Source of the DNA: DATBFG01 sp036558645 | GTDB taxonomy: Bacteria > Acidobacteriota > Terriglobia > Terriglobales > Acidobacteriaceae | Assembly (NCBI GenBank): GCA_036558645.1 | Contig: DATBFG010000088.1 | Span: 31,081 to 95,080 of the forward strand | Direction of reading: 5' to 3' | Length of the DNA: 64,000 nucleotides | Part shown: piece by piece, positions 7,791 to 15,735 of the stretch | Position numbering within the stretch: position 1 is the stretch's first letter | How the letters are laid out: each line of letters opens with the position of its first letter | The notes under the pieces: model-generated | What the model was told of the DNA's origin: nothing | The model's database searches: none | What the model saw: the letters and a program-made list of their open reading frames with translations, nothing else | Program-made: the position numbers and the translations under genes

Positions 7791-9350
7791 TCATGCAGCT
7801 GCAGTTTTGCCACTGTGGGTTAAGCTCACAGCACTGGTTTCCGGCCTCGTGTCAGGATCAAGCTGTGCAGCCGATCCCTGCCGTTGCACAATGAAGCAGT
7901 TGTAGCCCCATCCGCCGAGTTCGACGTAAAGGCCGGGACTCATCATCTCGCTTCCGTCGCGGACGTACTCAACATTGGCCAAAGGATCTGACAGCGTCCA
8001 CTGGAGATTGGCCAGATCGGACCACGGCACCTGCACCCTGCCCTGTACTGTGTTGCTGCTGAGATTGATCACGACCAGGCGTCGTTCATTGCTGCTTTCC
8101 CAACACCATGCCAACAGATTCTGGTAACTCAGGTTGTCAGGCCAGCCGCTGCATGGACACAAACGCCAGCTACCTTCCCGGAGCAGAGGCCCGCGCAAAC
8201 TTGCAAGCAACTCCTCGTAGAATTCCTGCAAACTCCTGTTTAAGGGTTCGTCCGGTAGCCGCGATAAGAAAACAGGAAGCCTGACCTTTCTGCCTTCGAA
8301 CTGACCGTCGTAAAAGAGACGCGCCCCCGGCAGCGTAGCGGTGAGCACTGCGGCGGCACGGTCCTTCCCGGCGATGAATTCGGCTGCGGCTCGCGGCTCA
8401 TCGTGATTCTCGATAAACCGGAGCAGCCTCCCCTGGTAATTGACATCAGCGTTGAGGTGACCTCGAACGCTCTCCGCATTTTCATGGACGACACGATCAT
8501 AGAGTCGCTTGTCGTAACAGAAGTCGAATCCTTTCTGCTGCAGCTCCCACTCCAGATCCCAGTAAGCCTCCGCGATAAAAACAAAATCCGGATGCGCCGC
8601 CTTTGTAGCCGGGATGAGTTCTTCCCAATATTCAGTCCCCGGCATAGCCCCTGCTTTTGCTCCCCAGGTGCGCTGGAAGATGTTGTTCAACACCAGCATC
8701 GCCATATCGCAGCGGACGCCGTCACACTGATCGGCGATGCCTGCCGCCGTTTCGACGACTGCCTTCCGTAGTCCGGGTTGGAAGGCATTGAGCTGCAGCA
8801 CGTCGGGCCATGCGGGAAAGTATGGGTCGCGCCCGCATGCGAAGATGTTGTCACCGATAGCGATGTAGGACGCAGGATCTCGGAGGTCGTCTGCCGTTCC
8901 CGCGATAAAGTACTCCGGATGATCTAACGCCCACGGGTGATCTGGAGCGACGTGGTTCGGCACCCAATCAAGGATGAGGCGGATACCACGCTTGGCCAGT
9001 TCCTGGCGTGCGACTGCCAGTCCGGCCGTGCCACCAAGAACGCGATCAACGACGTATCTCCTCACACAATACGGTGAGCCGACATTGTCTTTTGGTTGGA
9101 AGTCTGGTAGCGCACGGCGAAAATCGTTAAGCAGGTTGCTGTTCCGGTTTGCGATGGCAATACCGGCGGGACTTCGCTCCCAGACTCCCATAAGCCACAC
9201 TGCATCGAAGCCAAGATTCGCGATTCTGTCCCACTCTTCAGACGGCACCGAACCAAGGTCGACAGTGCGCTGAAAGTTCTTGCTAAGACCTCCCAGCCAG
9301 ACCCAGGTGCTGATCTCATATATGAACGGGTATTTCGGCCAGTTAGACAT
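7791..9350 (-). CDS. GH13 alpha-amylase-family glycosidase
   Basis: 519 residues. The (beta/alpha)8 barrel of family GH13 is recognisable: FDAVWLMGVWERSP, then LILDWVPNHVAPDHP (conserved region I, D-x-x-x-N-H), CDGVRCDMAML with the nucleophile Asp near residue 213, VFIAEAYWDLEW with the acid/base Glu near 258, and FIENHDEPRAAA with the transition-state His-Asp near 317. A C-terminal beta domain follows (LVVINLSSNTVQGRV). No signal peptide is seen, so it should be cytoplasmic and act on alpha-glucans or related sugars; the exact specificity cannot be read. I prefer the ATG at 9350, which has GGGGTG upstream, over a start 14 codons earlier. Confidence 0.88.
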   Translation of the reverse strand: MSNWPKYPFIYEISTWVWLGGLSKNFQRTVDLGSVPSEEWDRIANLGFDAVWLMGVWERSPAGIAIANRNSNLLNDFRRALPDFQPKDNVGSPYCVRRYVVDRVLGGTAGLAVARQELAKRGIRLILDWVPNHVAPDHPWALDHPEYFIAGTADDLRDPASYIAIGDNIFACGRDPYFPAWPDVLQLNAFQPGLRKAVVETAAGIADQCDGVRCDMAMLVLNNIFQRTWGAKAGAMPGTEYWEELIPATKAAHPDFVFIAEAYWDLEWELQQKGFDFCYDKRLYDRVVHENAESVRGHLNADVNYQGRLLRFIENHDEPRAAAEFIAGKDRAAAVLTATLPGARLFYDGQFEGRKVRLPVFLSRLPDEPLNRSLQEFYEELLASLRGPLLREGSWRLCPCSGWPDNLSYQNLLAWCWESSNERRLVVINLSSNTVQGRVQVPWSDLANLQWTLSDPLANVEYVRDGSEMMSPGLYVELGGWGYNCFIVQRQGSAAQLDPDTRPETSAVSLTHSGKTAAA

Positions 9351-9412
9351 TGAGCACCCCGGAGAATGATTTCGAACAGACGCCTGACACACACATGTGG
9401 CTGGTGAGCGTT

Positions 9413-9943
9413 CTACTTGACCGTTGTCGCCTGGGGCGGGTTCGAAGGCTTCACCAGTAATGATGGCAAGTGCGACGCGATTTCCAGATCGACCAGCAAG
9501 TCCAAACGGTGCTCCAGTTGAAAGAACTTGGCGACCGTTGTCGCCGGCAGCTTTTGATTGAATTCCTTGAAATATTTTTTCTTTAGTTCGGTACGCTTCG
9601 ATTCGATGTCGAATGCTGTCTCAGCCATTTTCTTGGCGTCTGCGTCCGTAAGGGTCATGAACTTGTCAGAATAGGACTTTGTCAACTGGATACGCTCATC
9701 ATTCAAGCGGCTGAGATCACCCTCGTATTTCTTGTAGATCGGCCAGAAAGCCGATGATTCCTCGGGGGTGAACTTCATCGCATCGGTGATGATGGCGACC
9801 TTGTCGGCCCTGACGTCTGCGCGCATGGTCTCGATCTGCGAATTCAGATCGGCATCATCCGTCTGACCCCAGAGCGATATCTTTCCACTCCAAGTAACTA
9901 TCAATAGCAGGACGATCAGGGCGCTATGCTTGTTGTATCTCAT
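9413..9943 (-). CDS. Exported coiled-coil protein, unknown function
   Basis: 176 residues. MRYNKHSALIVLLLIVTWSG is an export signal; the mature part is helical and highly charged (KFTPEESSAFWPIYKKYEGD, LTDADAKKMAETAFDIESKR), ending with a proline-rich tail. The helical pattern and the L-T-D-A-D motif resemble Spy-like or periplasmic chaperone proteins, but I cannot assign a family. The start at 9943 has AAGGATTGA overlapping the end of the upstream lipoprotein gene: the stop TGA and this ATG are separated by one base, so translation is probably coupled and the two products may work together in the periplasm. Confidence 0.75.
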   Translation of the reverse strand: MRYNKHSALIVLLLIVTWSGKISLWGQTDDADLNSQIETMRADVRADKVAIITDAMKFTPEESSAFWPIYKKYEGDLSRLNDERIQLTKSYSDKFMTLTDADAKKMAETAFDIESKRTELKKKYFKEFNQKLPATTVAKFFQLEHRLDLLVDLEIASHLPSLLVKPSNPPQATTVK

Positions 9944-9944
9944 T

Positions 9945-10268
9945 TCAATCCTTTGATCTGAGCAATTCGTCTCCCGCATTGGGTTTCAATATCAACGAAG
10001 CAGTCATCTTGAAGCTGACTGTGGATTCGAGAGCGTTACGTGCCGGCTGCTTCGGCGGCGGTTCCTGTGCTGCAGGAGCCGCCGCCTCAGCGGGAGTGGA
10101 AGGAGTGGAGGTCGTTGTAGGCGTGGAATTGGTCGAGGGTTGTTGTATCAGCTGTGCCTCTTCCTCGGAACTGGCATCCTGCGACGACTTCTTGTTGCTG
10201 CAGGCGGATAGAACTAAAGCTCCACATAACGGAAGGGCAAGAAGGTAACGGTTCGTAGGCTCCCGCAT
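9945..10268 (-). CDS. Small lipoprotein
   Basis: 107 residues. MREPTNRYLLALPLCGALVLSAC ends in a lipobox (LSAC), so the Cys should be lipidated after signal peptidase II cleavage. The rest is low-complexity, rich in Ser, Thr, Pro, Gln and Ala (PTTTSTPSTPAEAAAPAAQ), a flexible tether with no recognised fold. It is first gene of a two-gene operon with the coiled-coil protein downstream. Its start lies 35 bases from the palindrome at 10303-10322, which it shares with the divergent DUF4136 gene. Confidence 0.75.
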   Translation of the reverse strand: MREPTNRYLLALPLCGALVLSACSNKKSSQDASSEEEAQLIQQPSTNSTPTTTSTPSTPAEAAAPAAQEPPPKQPARNALESTVSFKMTASLILKPNAGDELLRSKD

Positions 10269-10302
10269 GGCGACAGTAAATAGATGGCTCTGGCTCCTGG
10301 CA

Positions 10303-10322
10303 AACTGTCAAATCTGCCAGAT
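10303..10322. promoter_or_regulatory. Recurring palindromic operator, copy 5
   Basis: AACTGTCA-AATC-TGCCAGAT: left 8/8, right 6/8. It sits in the 87-base divergent gap, about 35 bases from each of the start codons at 10268 (minus) and 10356 (plus), and could control both. Confidence 0.6.
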
Positions 10323-10355
10323 GAGTGTTCTTGGCCGGACGACGATTATGTTCAC

Positions 10356-10916
10356 ATGCGACGTCACCTGTTCCTCCAGATTGCAACCCTGACCACGATG
10401 ATTTTGATCGGACGCTCAGCGCAGGGGCAGAAAGTATCTCTCGACTACGACAAAGCGACCAACTTTTCAAAATTCGCTACTTACGCTTGGGTCAGGGGTA
10501 CGCCAGTACCTAATGAAACTTTGGATCAATACATCATCCTGGTGAGCGACGGAATGCTAGAGAAGAAGGGGCTTCGGAGAGTCGAGCCTCAAAATGCCGA
10601 TCTCCTGTTCACCTATCACGCTGCCGGAGACTCCGATCTGAATGTCGGCGGAGTTCAGGATCCAACCTATTCCTCAGTAGGCGGCGTCCCCCTTGAGGGG
10701 CAGACCGTTTGGAGCACAGGCGGGGCAGCCCCCACGCGATTGATCAGAAAGGGTCAACTCGCCGTTCAGGTGCTTGATCGCTCCGGCCATAAGATTGTAT
10801 GGACGGGCACCGCTAGCGTAACCATCAAGGAAAAACGGGGAGAGAAATTAGATCAGCTGGACAATGCCCTTACGAAGCTCTACGACCGATTTCCTCCCCC
10901 CGCGACTTCGAAATAG
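10356..10916 (+). CDS. DUF4136-like exported protein
   Basis: 186 residues with signal peptide MRRHLFLQIATLTTMILIGR and cleavage near AQGQ. The mature sequence has the DUF4136 pattern: VSLDYDKATNFSKFATYAWV near the start, GLRRVEPQNADLLFTYH in the middle, GQLAVQVLDRSGHKIVWTGT and a C-terminal LTKLYDRFPPP. Members are periplasmic or outer-membrane lipoproteins of unknown role; this copy lacks an obvious lipobox. Start 10356 is chosen for the signal sequence; an upstream in-frame start would place the operator inside the coding region. Confidence 0.82.
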   Translation: MRRHLFLQIATLTTMILIGRSAQGQKVSLDYDKATNFSKFATYAWVRGTPVPNETLDQYIILVSDGMLEKKGLRRVEPQNADLLFTYHAAGDSDLNVGGVQDPTYSSVGGVPLEGQTVWSTGGAAPTRLIRKGQLAVQVLDRSGHKIVWTGTASVTIKEKRGEKLDQLDNALTKLYDRFPPPATSK

Positions 10917-10928
10917 TTTTTTTCGTGC

Positions 10929-11975
10929 CTAGTGGCTGAATGAAACGGTGAATCCGCTGGTAAGAACCAAGTCGTTTTGCCTATTGCCCGCGGGAGGGTT
11001 GGTTACGTAAATATCAGAAATCGAATTTTGCCAGCCCAGCCAGCTGTTGATCTTGGTGACAGTTCCGAGATCAAAAGTTGCGCGATATTCACCCGTGTCG
11101 CTGAGGTCGGGGTAAAAATACGCCCGTTGTGTCAATGTCGTGTTGCGGAACGTATGCATGAACTCTTCTCCAAGAGTCAAGCCTGCAAAGTTGCGGGAAA
11201 ACTGGGTATAGCTTTCATGCGTATAGTTCACCCCACCAAGGAAGTCTAGAGTGGTTGCATCGCTCTTGATGGCATGGAGGCCTAGGCCGCCTCCCAGGAC
11301 TGATCTCAGATCTAAATCCTGTAGGGCATCCGACATAAAATCGGCATTGCCGAATGCGAACAGTTTTTTGGTCAGGTCCCGCTGATAACTCAAGCCGCCT
11401 TGTATCAGATTTGCGGTCGTGCCAGGTATTGCTCCTGGAGCATCGTTCGCGTTGTAGACCGAATTCGCATACAACCGAAGTTTGTCCCGCAAACCGGTGC
11501 GAATGCCTTCGAATCCGATTGCTAGGTTCTTGGTTTCACTATTGCCTCGGGTGAGCGAGAAACCCACATTCGCACCGCCCTTCCAGCCTTCCAGTAATCC
11601 GGGATGCTGGGACTTTTCGTACGCAGTCTGCTCGGCGGGCGAGCGGAGTGCGGCGACCTCGCCCTTATCCAGAGTGACCTGACCAGTGGTGGAAGTCACA
11701 ACTACCGAATTGTTATCGATCTTCACAGGACCTGAAACCGTCTGATTCGTAGCCTTGTTTTCGACGAATACGGGATTCTCCGATGAAAAATTCTGAATGG
11801 CGTCCCATTGAATTTCAATCGTGCCTACGAATTCGGTTTTGAACGTAAGGGTCTTGCCATCTGACTTGACGGTTTCGCCGGTCAGCCGGTCTCCGTTCTT
11901 AAGCGTGACCTGATCAGCGTAAGCAATTTGAATGGGGGCGCACAGGAGAAGAAACATCAGGCAGGTTCGATGCAC
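10929..11975 (-). CDS. DUF481 outer-membrane beta-barrel protein
   Basis: 348 residues. MHRTCLMFLLLCAPIQIAYA is a signal peptide. Residues about 20-110 form a small beta domain (DQVTLKNGDRLTGETVKSDG, TLTFKTEFVGTIEIQW) common at the start of DUF481 proteins. Residues about 130-348 are the barrel: GANVGFSLTRGNSETKN, then repeated alternating strands, ending GFTVSFSH. Members are outer-membrane, salt- or alkali-stress-induced (YdiY-like) proteins of unclear transport role. Convergent with the DUF4136 gene. A copy of the palindrome at 12068-12087 lies about 95 bases upstream. Confidence 0.88.
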   Translation of the reverse strand: MHRTCLMFLLLCAPIQIAYADQVTLKNGDRLTGETVKSDGKTLTFKTEFVGTIEIQWDAIQNFSSENPVFVENKATNQTVSGPVKIDNNSVVVTSTTGQVTLDKGEVAALRSPAEQTAYEKSQHPGLLEGWKGGANVGFSLTRGNSETKNLAIGFEGIRTGLRDKLRLYANSVYNANDAPGAIPGTTANLIQGGLSYQRDLTKKLFAFGNADFMSDALQDLDLRSVLGGGLGLHAIKSDATTLDFLGGVNYTHESYTQFSRNFAGLTLGEEFMHTFRNTTLTQRAYFYPDLSDTGEYRATFDLGTVTKINSWLGWQNSISDIYVTNPPAGNRQNDLVLTSGFTVSFSH

Positions 11976-12067
11976 GGTCTAAACCTCGCTGGGGGATTTA
12001 AGGATATGTAGGGGCCGGTTTACTGCTGTCAGAAGCGACTATGCTGCCGTCGTGAACTGAGTGCCGT

Positions 12068-12087
12068 AACTGCGTATTTTGACAGGT
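12068..12087. promoter_or_regulatory. Recurring palindromic operator, copy 6
   Basis: AACTGCGT-ATTT-TGACAGGT: left 5/8, right 7/8, with the same ATTT spacer as the perfect copy at 4839. Located 93-112 bases upstream of the DUF481 gene. Confidence 0.45.
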
Positions 12088-12121
12088 GGCGCGGTGAGAT
12101 GACTGAAAGCCCTGCCTATTC

Positions 12122-12541
12122 TCAGGCTTGTCGTGTAGATTCTACGGCCGCGAACGGAGATACGAAAAGTCGCCCGGCGAGTGTTTCCTCAATAGCAGTC
12201 AGGAGATCGGTATGCATGCGGGGCTTTAGCACGTAACTCGCGTTGAGACATCGGGCTGCGTCGACGTAGTCGTCATCCTCTTGAACCGTCAGAAAAACGA
12301 TTTTGCAATCTAGTCCAAGGCGCCGTACTTCGCGGCCAACTTGGATGCCATCGAGACCCGGCATGCCGATGTCTAGTACTAGGAGGTTGGGAGTATGCTG
12401 AATGGCCGCGCGGACCGCCTGCAAACCGTCACTTGCGGTTGCTAGGATATCGAAGTCCTCGGCCAGGAGCTGCTGCGTGCGAACCAGCATGGCGCCGTGA
12501 TCATCTGCCAGAATGACGGTTGGTTTACTGTTGGTGGACAT
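12122..12541 (-). CDS. Single-domain response regulator (receiver only)
   Basis: 139 residues, a receiver domain with D13-D14 acidic pair, phospho-acceptor D57 (LLVLDIGMPGLDG), T85 (IVFLTVQ) and K106 (YVLKPRM). No DNA-binding or enzymatic output follows. Its N-terminus (PTVILADDHGAMLVRTQQLL) is of the NarL/FixJ type, like the two full regulators at 14344 and 17861, so it may have lost its helix-turn-helix and now compete for or buffer phosphate from the same kinase. A half copy of the palindrome (AACTGTCA, 12604-12611) lies about 65 bases upstream. Confidence 0.85.
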   Translation of the reverse strand: MSTNSKPTVILADDHGAMLVRTQQLLAEDFDILATASDGLQAVRAAIQHTPNLLVLDIGMPGLDGIQVGREVRRLGLDCKIVFLTVQEDDDYVDAARCLNASYVLKPRMHTDLLTAIEETLAGRLFVSPFAAVESTRQA

Positions 12542-13018
12542 CGGTTGCTCGCCCTAACGACCTGCTTGGTTTGGACATCAAAACGCCTTTCCTCGCATCA
12601 GACAACTGTCAAGAACACCCATAGGTACGCTTTGAGTGGTCGTTCGTAACGCGCGTTGCGGATGTTAGGTGGCTGTTGCGAAAAATCAACAGACCTGGCG
12701 CCTTCCAAACTCCACATCACCAACGACTTCAGCATAGGTCAACGCGGCGTTTGGAGACAATGGCCCGATGGTGCCGGAGTGTCCTACCAACGTGTATTCC
12801 ATGCGACATTAAGGCGACGATTGCTGGTTTCCACGCAGTGAAAAATGAAGGATTTTGCATTGTCGACAAGAGTAGGTAATTGGTGAGTTTGATGTTGCCG
12901 GTTCGCGGAAAGTTGTGTCGAGGGGTCGTGCGAATCACGTCCCGCACAACCACGACGGCCCGAACTCCCCGTTTGCCAAGGTTCTCAGAATGCCGACACA
13001 ATGCTGGCCAGGCTAGCT
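12542..13018. other. Intergenic region with operator half-site
   Basis: 477 bases. It contains one left half of the palindrome (AACTGTCA at 12604-12611) with no recognisable right half. The short frames present have no ribosome-binding site or recognisable content. Nothing else seen. Confidence 0.4.
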
Positions 13019-13237
13019 CTAACAGTCAAAGTCACCGTTGTTTAGATCTTTGTGCTGAACCACGATTGCATTGCCACTAAAAGTGACCTGGGGGCGGCAC
13101 CAGCACTCCGCACCCGCACAGTGACCCGGAAAGTTCGTCAGCCGAATCCCATCGGGAATTCCATTGACGATTTCAAGTGAAGCCGAGAGATCCTCAAGCT
13201 CTAGCGATTGCAGGCAACGCTTAGGTTCATGGCTCAT
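13019..13237 (-). CDS. Small Cys-containing protein, unknown function
   Basis: 72 residues from ATG 13237: MSHEPKRCLQSLELEDLSAS, then GIPDGIRLTNFPGHCAGAECWC and TFSGNAIVVQHKD. The C-x-G-x-x-C-x-C cluster could bind a metal, though this is only a pattern. No signal peptide or family recognised. It sits alone on the minus strand upstream of nothing obvious. Codon use and the balanced amino-acid composition look like real coding sequence, but there is no strong ribosome-binding site, and a longer frame to 13315 is possible. Confidence 0.45.
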   Translation of the reverse strand: MSHEPKRCLQSLELEDLSASLEIVNGIPDGIRLTNFPGHCAGAECWCRPQVTFSGNAIVVQHKDLNNGDFDC

Positions 13238-13472
13238 GGCATTTACTCGAAAAAGCGTTTTGGGTCGTGCTTCTTTTCCTGCCGGGGCAATAAAGAAAAC
13301 CAGCCTCTGCCCCAAAGTTAAGATGCGATGTTGAACCTCTCGGGAACAAGAGGTAACTGGAAAAATACGCAGTGGGGATCAAGATCTTCAACCTAGCAAT
13401 GGAATGCCTGCCAATGAACCGGCTACGGTGAGGGTTGCCATGTCCTGGGGCCTTGGTCGCAGGACTACCGAC

Positions 13473-14225
13473 TCATTTTGCTTTTCCTGGGGGTTGTGTA
13501 TCGGCGGGAAAAGCTCGCGCCTGTTGCAACGGGTCCCGTTGTTTCAGGGATGCTTTCACGATGTAGCGAAACGGCGCATCGCCGATAAAGTAAAATGGGT
13601 AGCACGTCACCAGCGTCACCGTGGTTCCTTCGGCCTCTTGCAAGACGACAACATCTCGGGGATCGACGATTGAAATCTTGTCGACTACGTAGGTGTCCCG
13701 CTCATTGGTTTCTTCCAGGGAAATCAGGTCGCCAGTCTGAATGTCCTTTAGGCCTCGAAAAAATCCATCACGATGGCCGGCGATTCCCATGTTGCCATCT
13801 TCCCCCGGCACAGCAGTTCCAACGATTCTGCCGACTCCGCGATTCAAAGTGATATCATCTGTGCCATCGAACACGGGCGCAGTCAGGTGCAGCCTTGGAA
13901 TGTTCAACAAGGCAATCGGCGGAGTCATCTTCAGGCCAAGACTAGCCTGGTAGGCCTTAATCCGGCCCTTGCCCCAAAGGGTAAAGTCGACAGCGCTCCC
14001 GCTTTTTGTATCTCCCGATGATGGCGTTCCGACAGTCGCAGCGTTTGCCCGAGTAGTGTCAAAACCCCAGATTGCAATTCGCGAAAAAAGGAAGGAATCG
14101 CACTGCGCTGCTATGTAGACACCAAGCAGAGCAATGCCGGTGACGAGCAACAAACGCTCCACAGCACGCCAGCGGCGCTGCCTTGGCGGAAGGGAAGTTT
14201 TCATTGGAGCGAATGAATCCCGCAA
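13473..14225 (-). CDS. Class D-like sortase
   Basis: 250 residues. One membrane helix at about 23-42 (ERLLLVTGIALLGVYIAAQ) anchors it, followed by the sortase beta barrel: IALLNIPRLHLTAPVFDGTD, GIAGHRDGFF with catalytic H151, VTLVTCYPFYF with catalytic C208, and APFRYIVKA with R220. All three catalytic residues are present. Sortases join proteins with an LPXTG-type tail to an amine; they are the hallmark of Gram-positive walls but occur sporadically in Gram-negatives. I saw no protein with a C-terminal sorting signal in this window, so the substrate must be elsewhere. Start is a TTG at 14225 with GAGG upstream; an ATG at 14204 is an alternative. A palindrome (14282-14301) lies 57 bases upstream. 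Confidence 0.88.
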   Translation of the reverse strand: MRDSFAPMKTSLPPRQRRWRAVERLLLVTGIALLGVYIAAQCDSFLFSRIAIWGFDTTRANAATVGTPSSGDTKSGSAVDFTLWGKGRIKAYQASLGLKMTPPIALLNIPRLHLTAPVFDGTDDITLNRGVGRIVGTAVPGEDGNMGIAGHRDGFFRGLKDIQTGDLISLEETNERDTYVVDKISIVDPRDVVVLQEAEGTTVTLVTCYPFYFIGDAPFRYIVKASLKQRDPLQQARAFPADTQPPGKAK

Positions 14226-14281
14226 AGCTTGACCTCAGCTCCTGATTCGCTTCCAAACTATGCCTGATATCAAAAACGTGA

Positions 14282-14301
14282 AACTGTCAGATGTAACAGT
14301 T
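14282..14301. promoter_or_regulatory. Recurring palindromic operator, copy 7
   Basis: AACTGTCA-GATG-TAACAGTT: left 8/8, right 7/8. It is 57 bases upstream of the sortase start, in the 118-base gap after the response-regulator gene at 14344. Confidence 0.65.
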
Positions 14302-14343
14302 GCGGTTTAACAGTCCAATACGTGTCCCAACAGAGGAAACCAT

Positions 14344-14991
14344 CTAACCGAACAGAACGTGATGAGTCATCGCGTATTGAATGACCTCGGCATCGCTTCG
14401 GAGCTGAAGATGCTCCATGATGCGGTACTTGTGGAACGCCACAGTGCGAGTGGCAAGATTCAACACCGATGCCACCTCCTTCATCGACCTGCCCTCGGCC
14501 AATAGCTGCAGAACTTCAATCTGCCGATCAGTGAGCTGCGACAACGGAAAGCGGTTCCCATCGCTTCCCGCTGGAACGCTGGCAGTTCTGTCCGTCAGCA
14601 TCGGAGATACATAAGGCTCCCCGTGCAATGCCTGGTGTATGGCTGCCACTAACTCGGAGGCAGCCGCGGTCTTCGGCAGGTACCCCGACGCTCCTCGTCT
14701 GAACGCTTCGGCCACAAGTTCGGGATCATGGTTCACCGTTACGTACACAACCTTTACGTCCGGCAACGTCCTCTTGATTCGCTGGGCGGCCTCGAGCCCA
14801 TTGAGAAGGGGCATTCCGACATCGACAAGAATGACGTCCGGTTGCAGCTTCTGCGCAGTTTGAATCAGGCTGCGCCCGTCGTTGACGACTGCTACGACAT
14901 CGAAGTCGTTCGCCAAGAGCTTTTGGAACGCATCAGCAATCAAGGCGTGGTCATCTGCGATAAGAATACGAGGACGGCTGGGACCAGACAT
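14344..14991 (-). CDS. NarL-type response regulator
   Basis: 215 residues. Receiver domain at 1-120 with D13-D14, phospho-acceptor D57 (VILVDVGMPLLNG) and K106 in GYLPKTAAA. A LuxR-type helix-turn-helix fills residues about 145-210: LTDRQIEVLQLLAEGRSMKE, then VLNLATRTVAFHKYRIMEHL. It is very similar to the regulator at 17861 and both fit the HisKA_3 kinase at 5039. DNA-binding activators of this type often recognise inverted repeats, so it is a second candidate for the palindrome. It reads toward the sortase gene on the same strand. Confidence 0.92.
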   Translation of the reverse strand: MSGPSRPRILIADDHALIADAFQKLLANDFDVVAVVNDGRSLIQTAQKLQPDVILVDVGMPLLNGLEAAQRIKRTLPDVKVVYVTVNHDPELVAEAFRRGASGYLPKTAAASELVAAIHQALHGEPYVSPMLTDRTASVPAGSDGNRFPLSQLTDRQIEVLQLLAEGRSMKEVASVLNLATRTVAFHKYRIMEHLQLRSDAEVIQYAMTHHVLFG

Positions 14992-15248
14992 GAGAACCTC
15001 GCTCGAAGATATTCAGTTCTAAATTTGGACCTGGGCGGCGCGAATTTCGAGAACCCACCAAAACGTGTTGGCAATCATAGAACCCGAACCCGGATCTCGC
15101 CACTGTTATTTTTACCAGAGCGCTCATTTCTGAAATCGCGCTATCTCCCGGAGCAGGATCAACTTGCGATTGGGAGGTAGGCTGCCACTTATTACAGTAT
15201 TGAACTTCGTCTTTACTCATCAACATGCCGTAATCACGGGAGTTCCGG

Positions 15249-15665
15249 ATGAGAACGAGAGCGCTTTGCCTGATTCCGATCCTTGCTTGTTTGGCCGTTG
15301 CCTACGCTCAGGAGTCCCATGACCACTCTGCAAGCAAGAAAGCCTTAGAAAAGGATGTCGACTCACTCGCGTTACAGGTTCTAAAGGCATGTCGTGGGCA
15401 AGGTGATGCTTTTTGATCAGGAAGTTCATCACCTGGCGTTCACTGAACCGGATGCCGAGTGGCGCTTTGGGTGATCGGGGGAGAGCATCCACAGGTTCGA
15501 CGGATGGAAATAGTGGACAAAACAAAGCCAGAGCATTTGCGTGTGGCCATTGATTTTCTTGACTGGAACCTAAACGCTGCGCCGACGCCAGACCTTTTCA
15601 CGTTTCAGAAACCGGCAGATGCGCAGCAGATTGATTTGCTCAAGCAAGCTGCAACCAAGAAGTAG
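15249..15665 (+). pseudogene. Remnant of a DUF2092-type periplasmic protein
   Basis: An ATG at 15249 starts MRTRALCLIPILACLAVAYA, a good signal peptide, then DVDSLALQVLKA, the usual opening of DUF2092 proteins. That frame soon stops. In a different frame VMLFDQEVHHLAFTEPDAEW follows (around 15411-15470), which matches the C-terminal third of the family, where an H-L-A-F-x-x-P-D-x-x-W motif is normal. The first frame then resumes with GGEHPQVRRMEIVDKT, FLDWNLNAAPTPDLFTF and QKPADAQQIDLLKQAATKK to a stop at 15663-15665. The central 120-150 residues of the family are missing. So the gene has lost its middle and carries frameshifts at both junctions; it is a decayed copy rather than a base-call error. 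Confidence 0.65.
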
Positions 15666-15735
15666 TCTTCGACTAGATGCCCTTACCTCTTGAATCGGCG
15701 TCGAGACTGTAGTTGAACGTGTCGTCTCGGACAAA

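Noticed and set aside
12604..12611. AACTGTCA as a full operator copy before the receiver gene at 12122
   Set aside because: Only one half is present; the expected right half reads CACCCATA. Kept as a half-site note.
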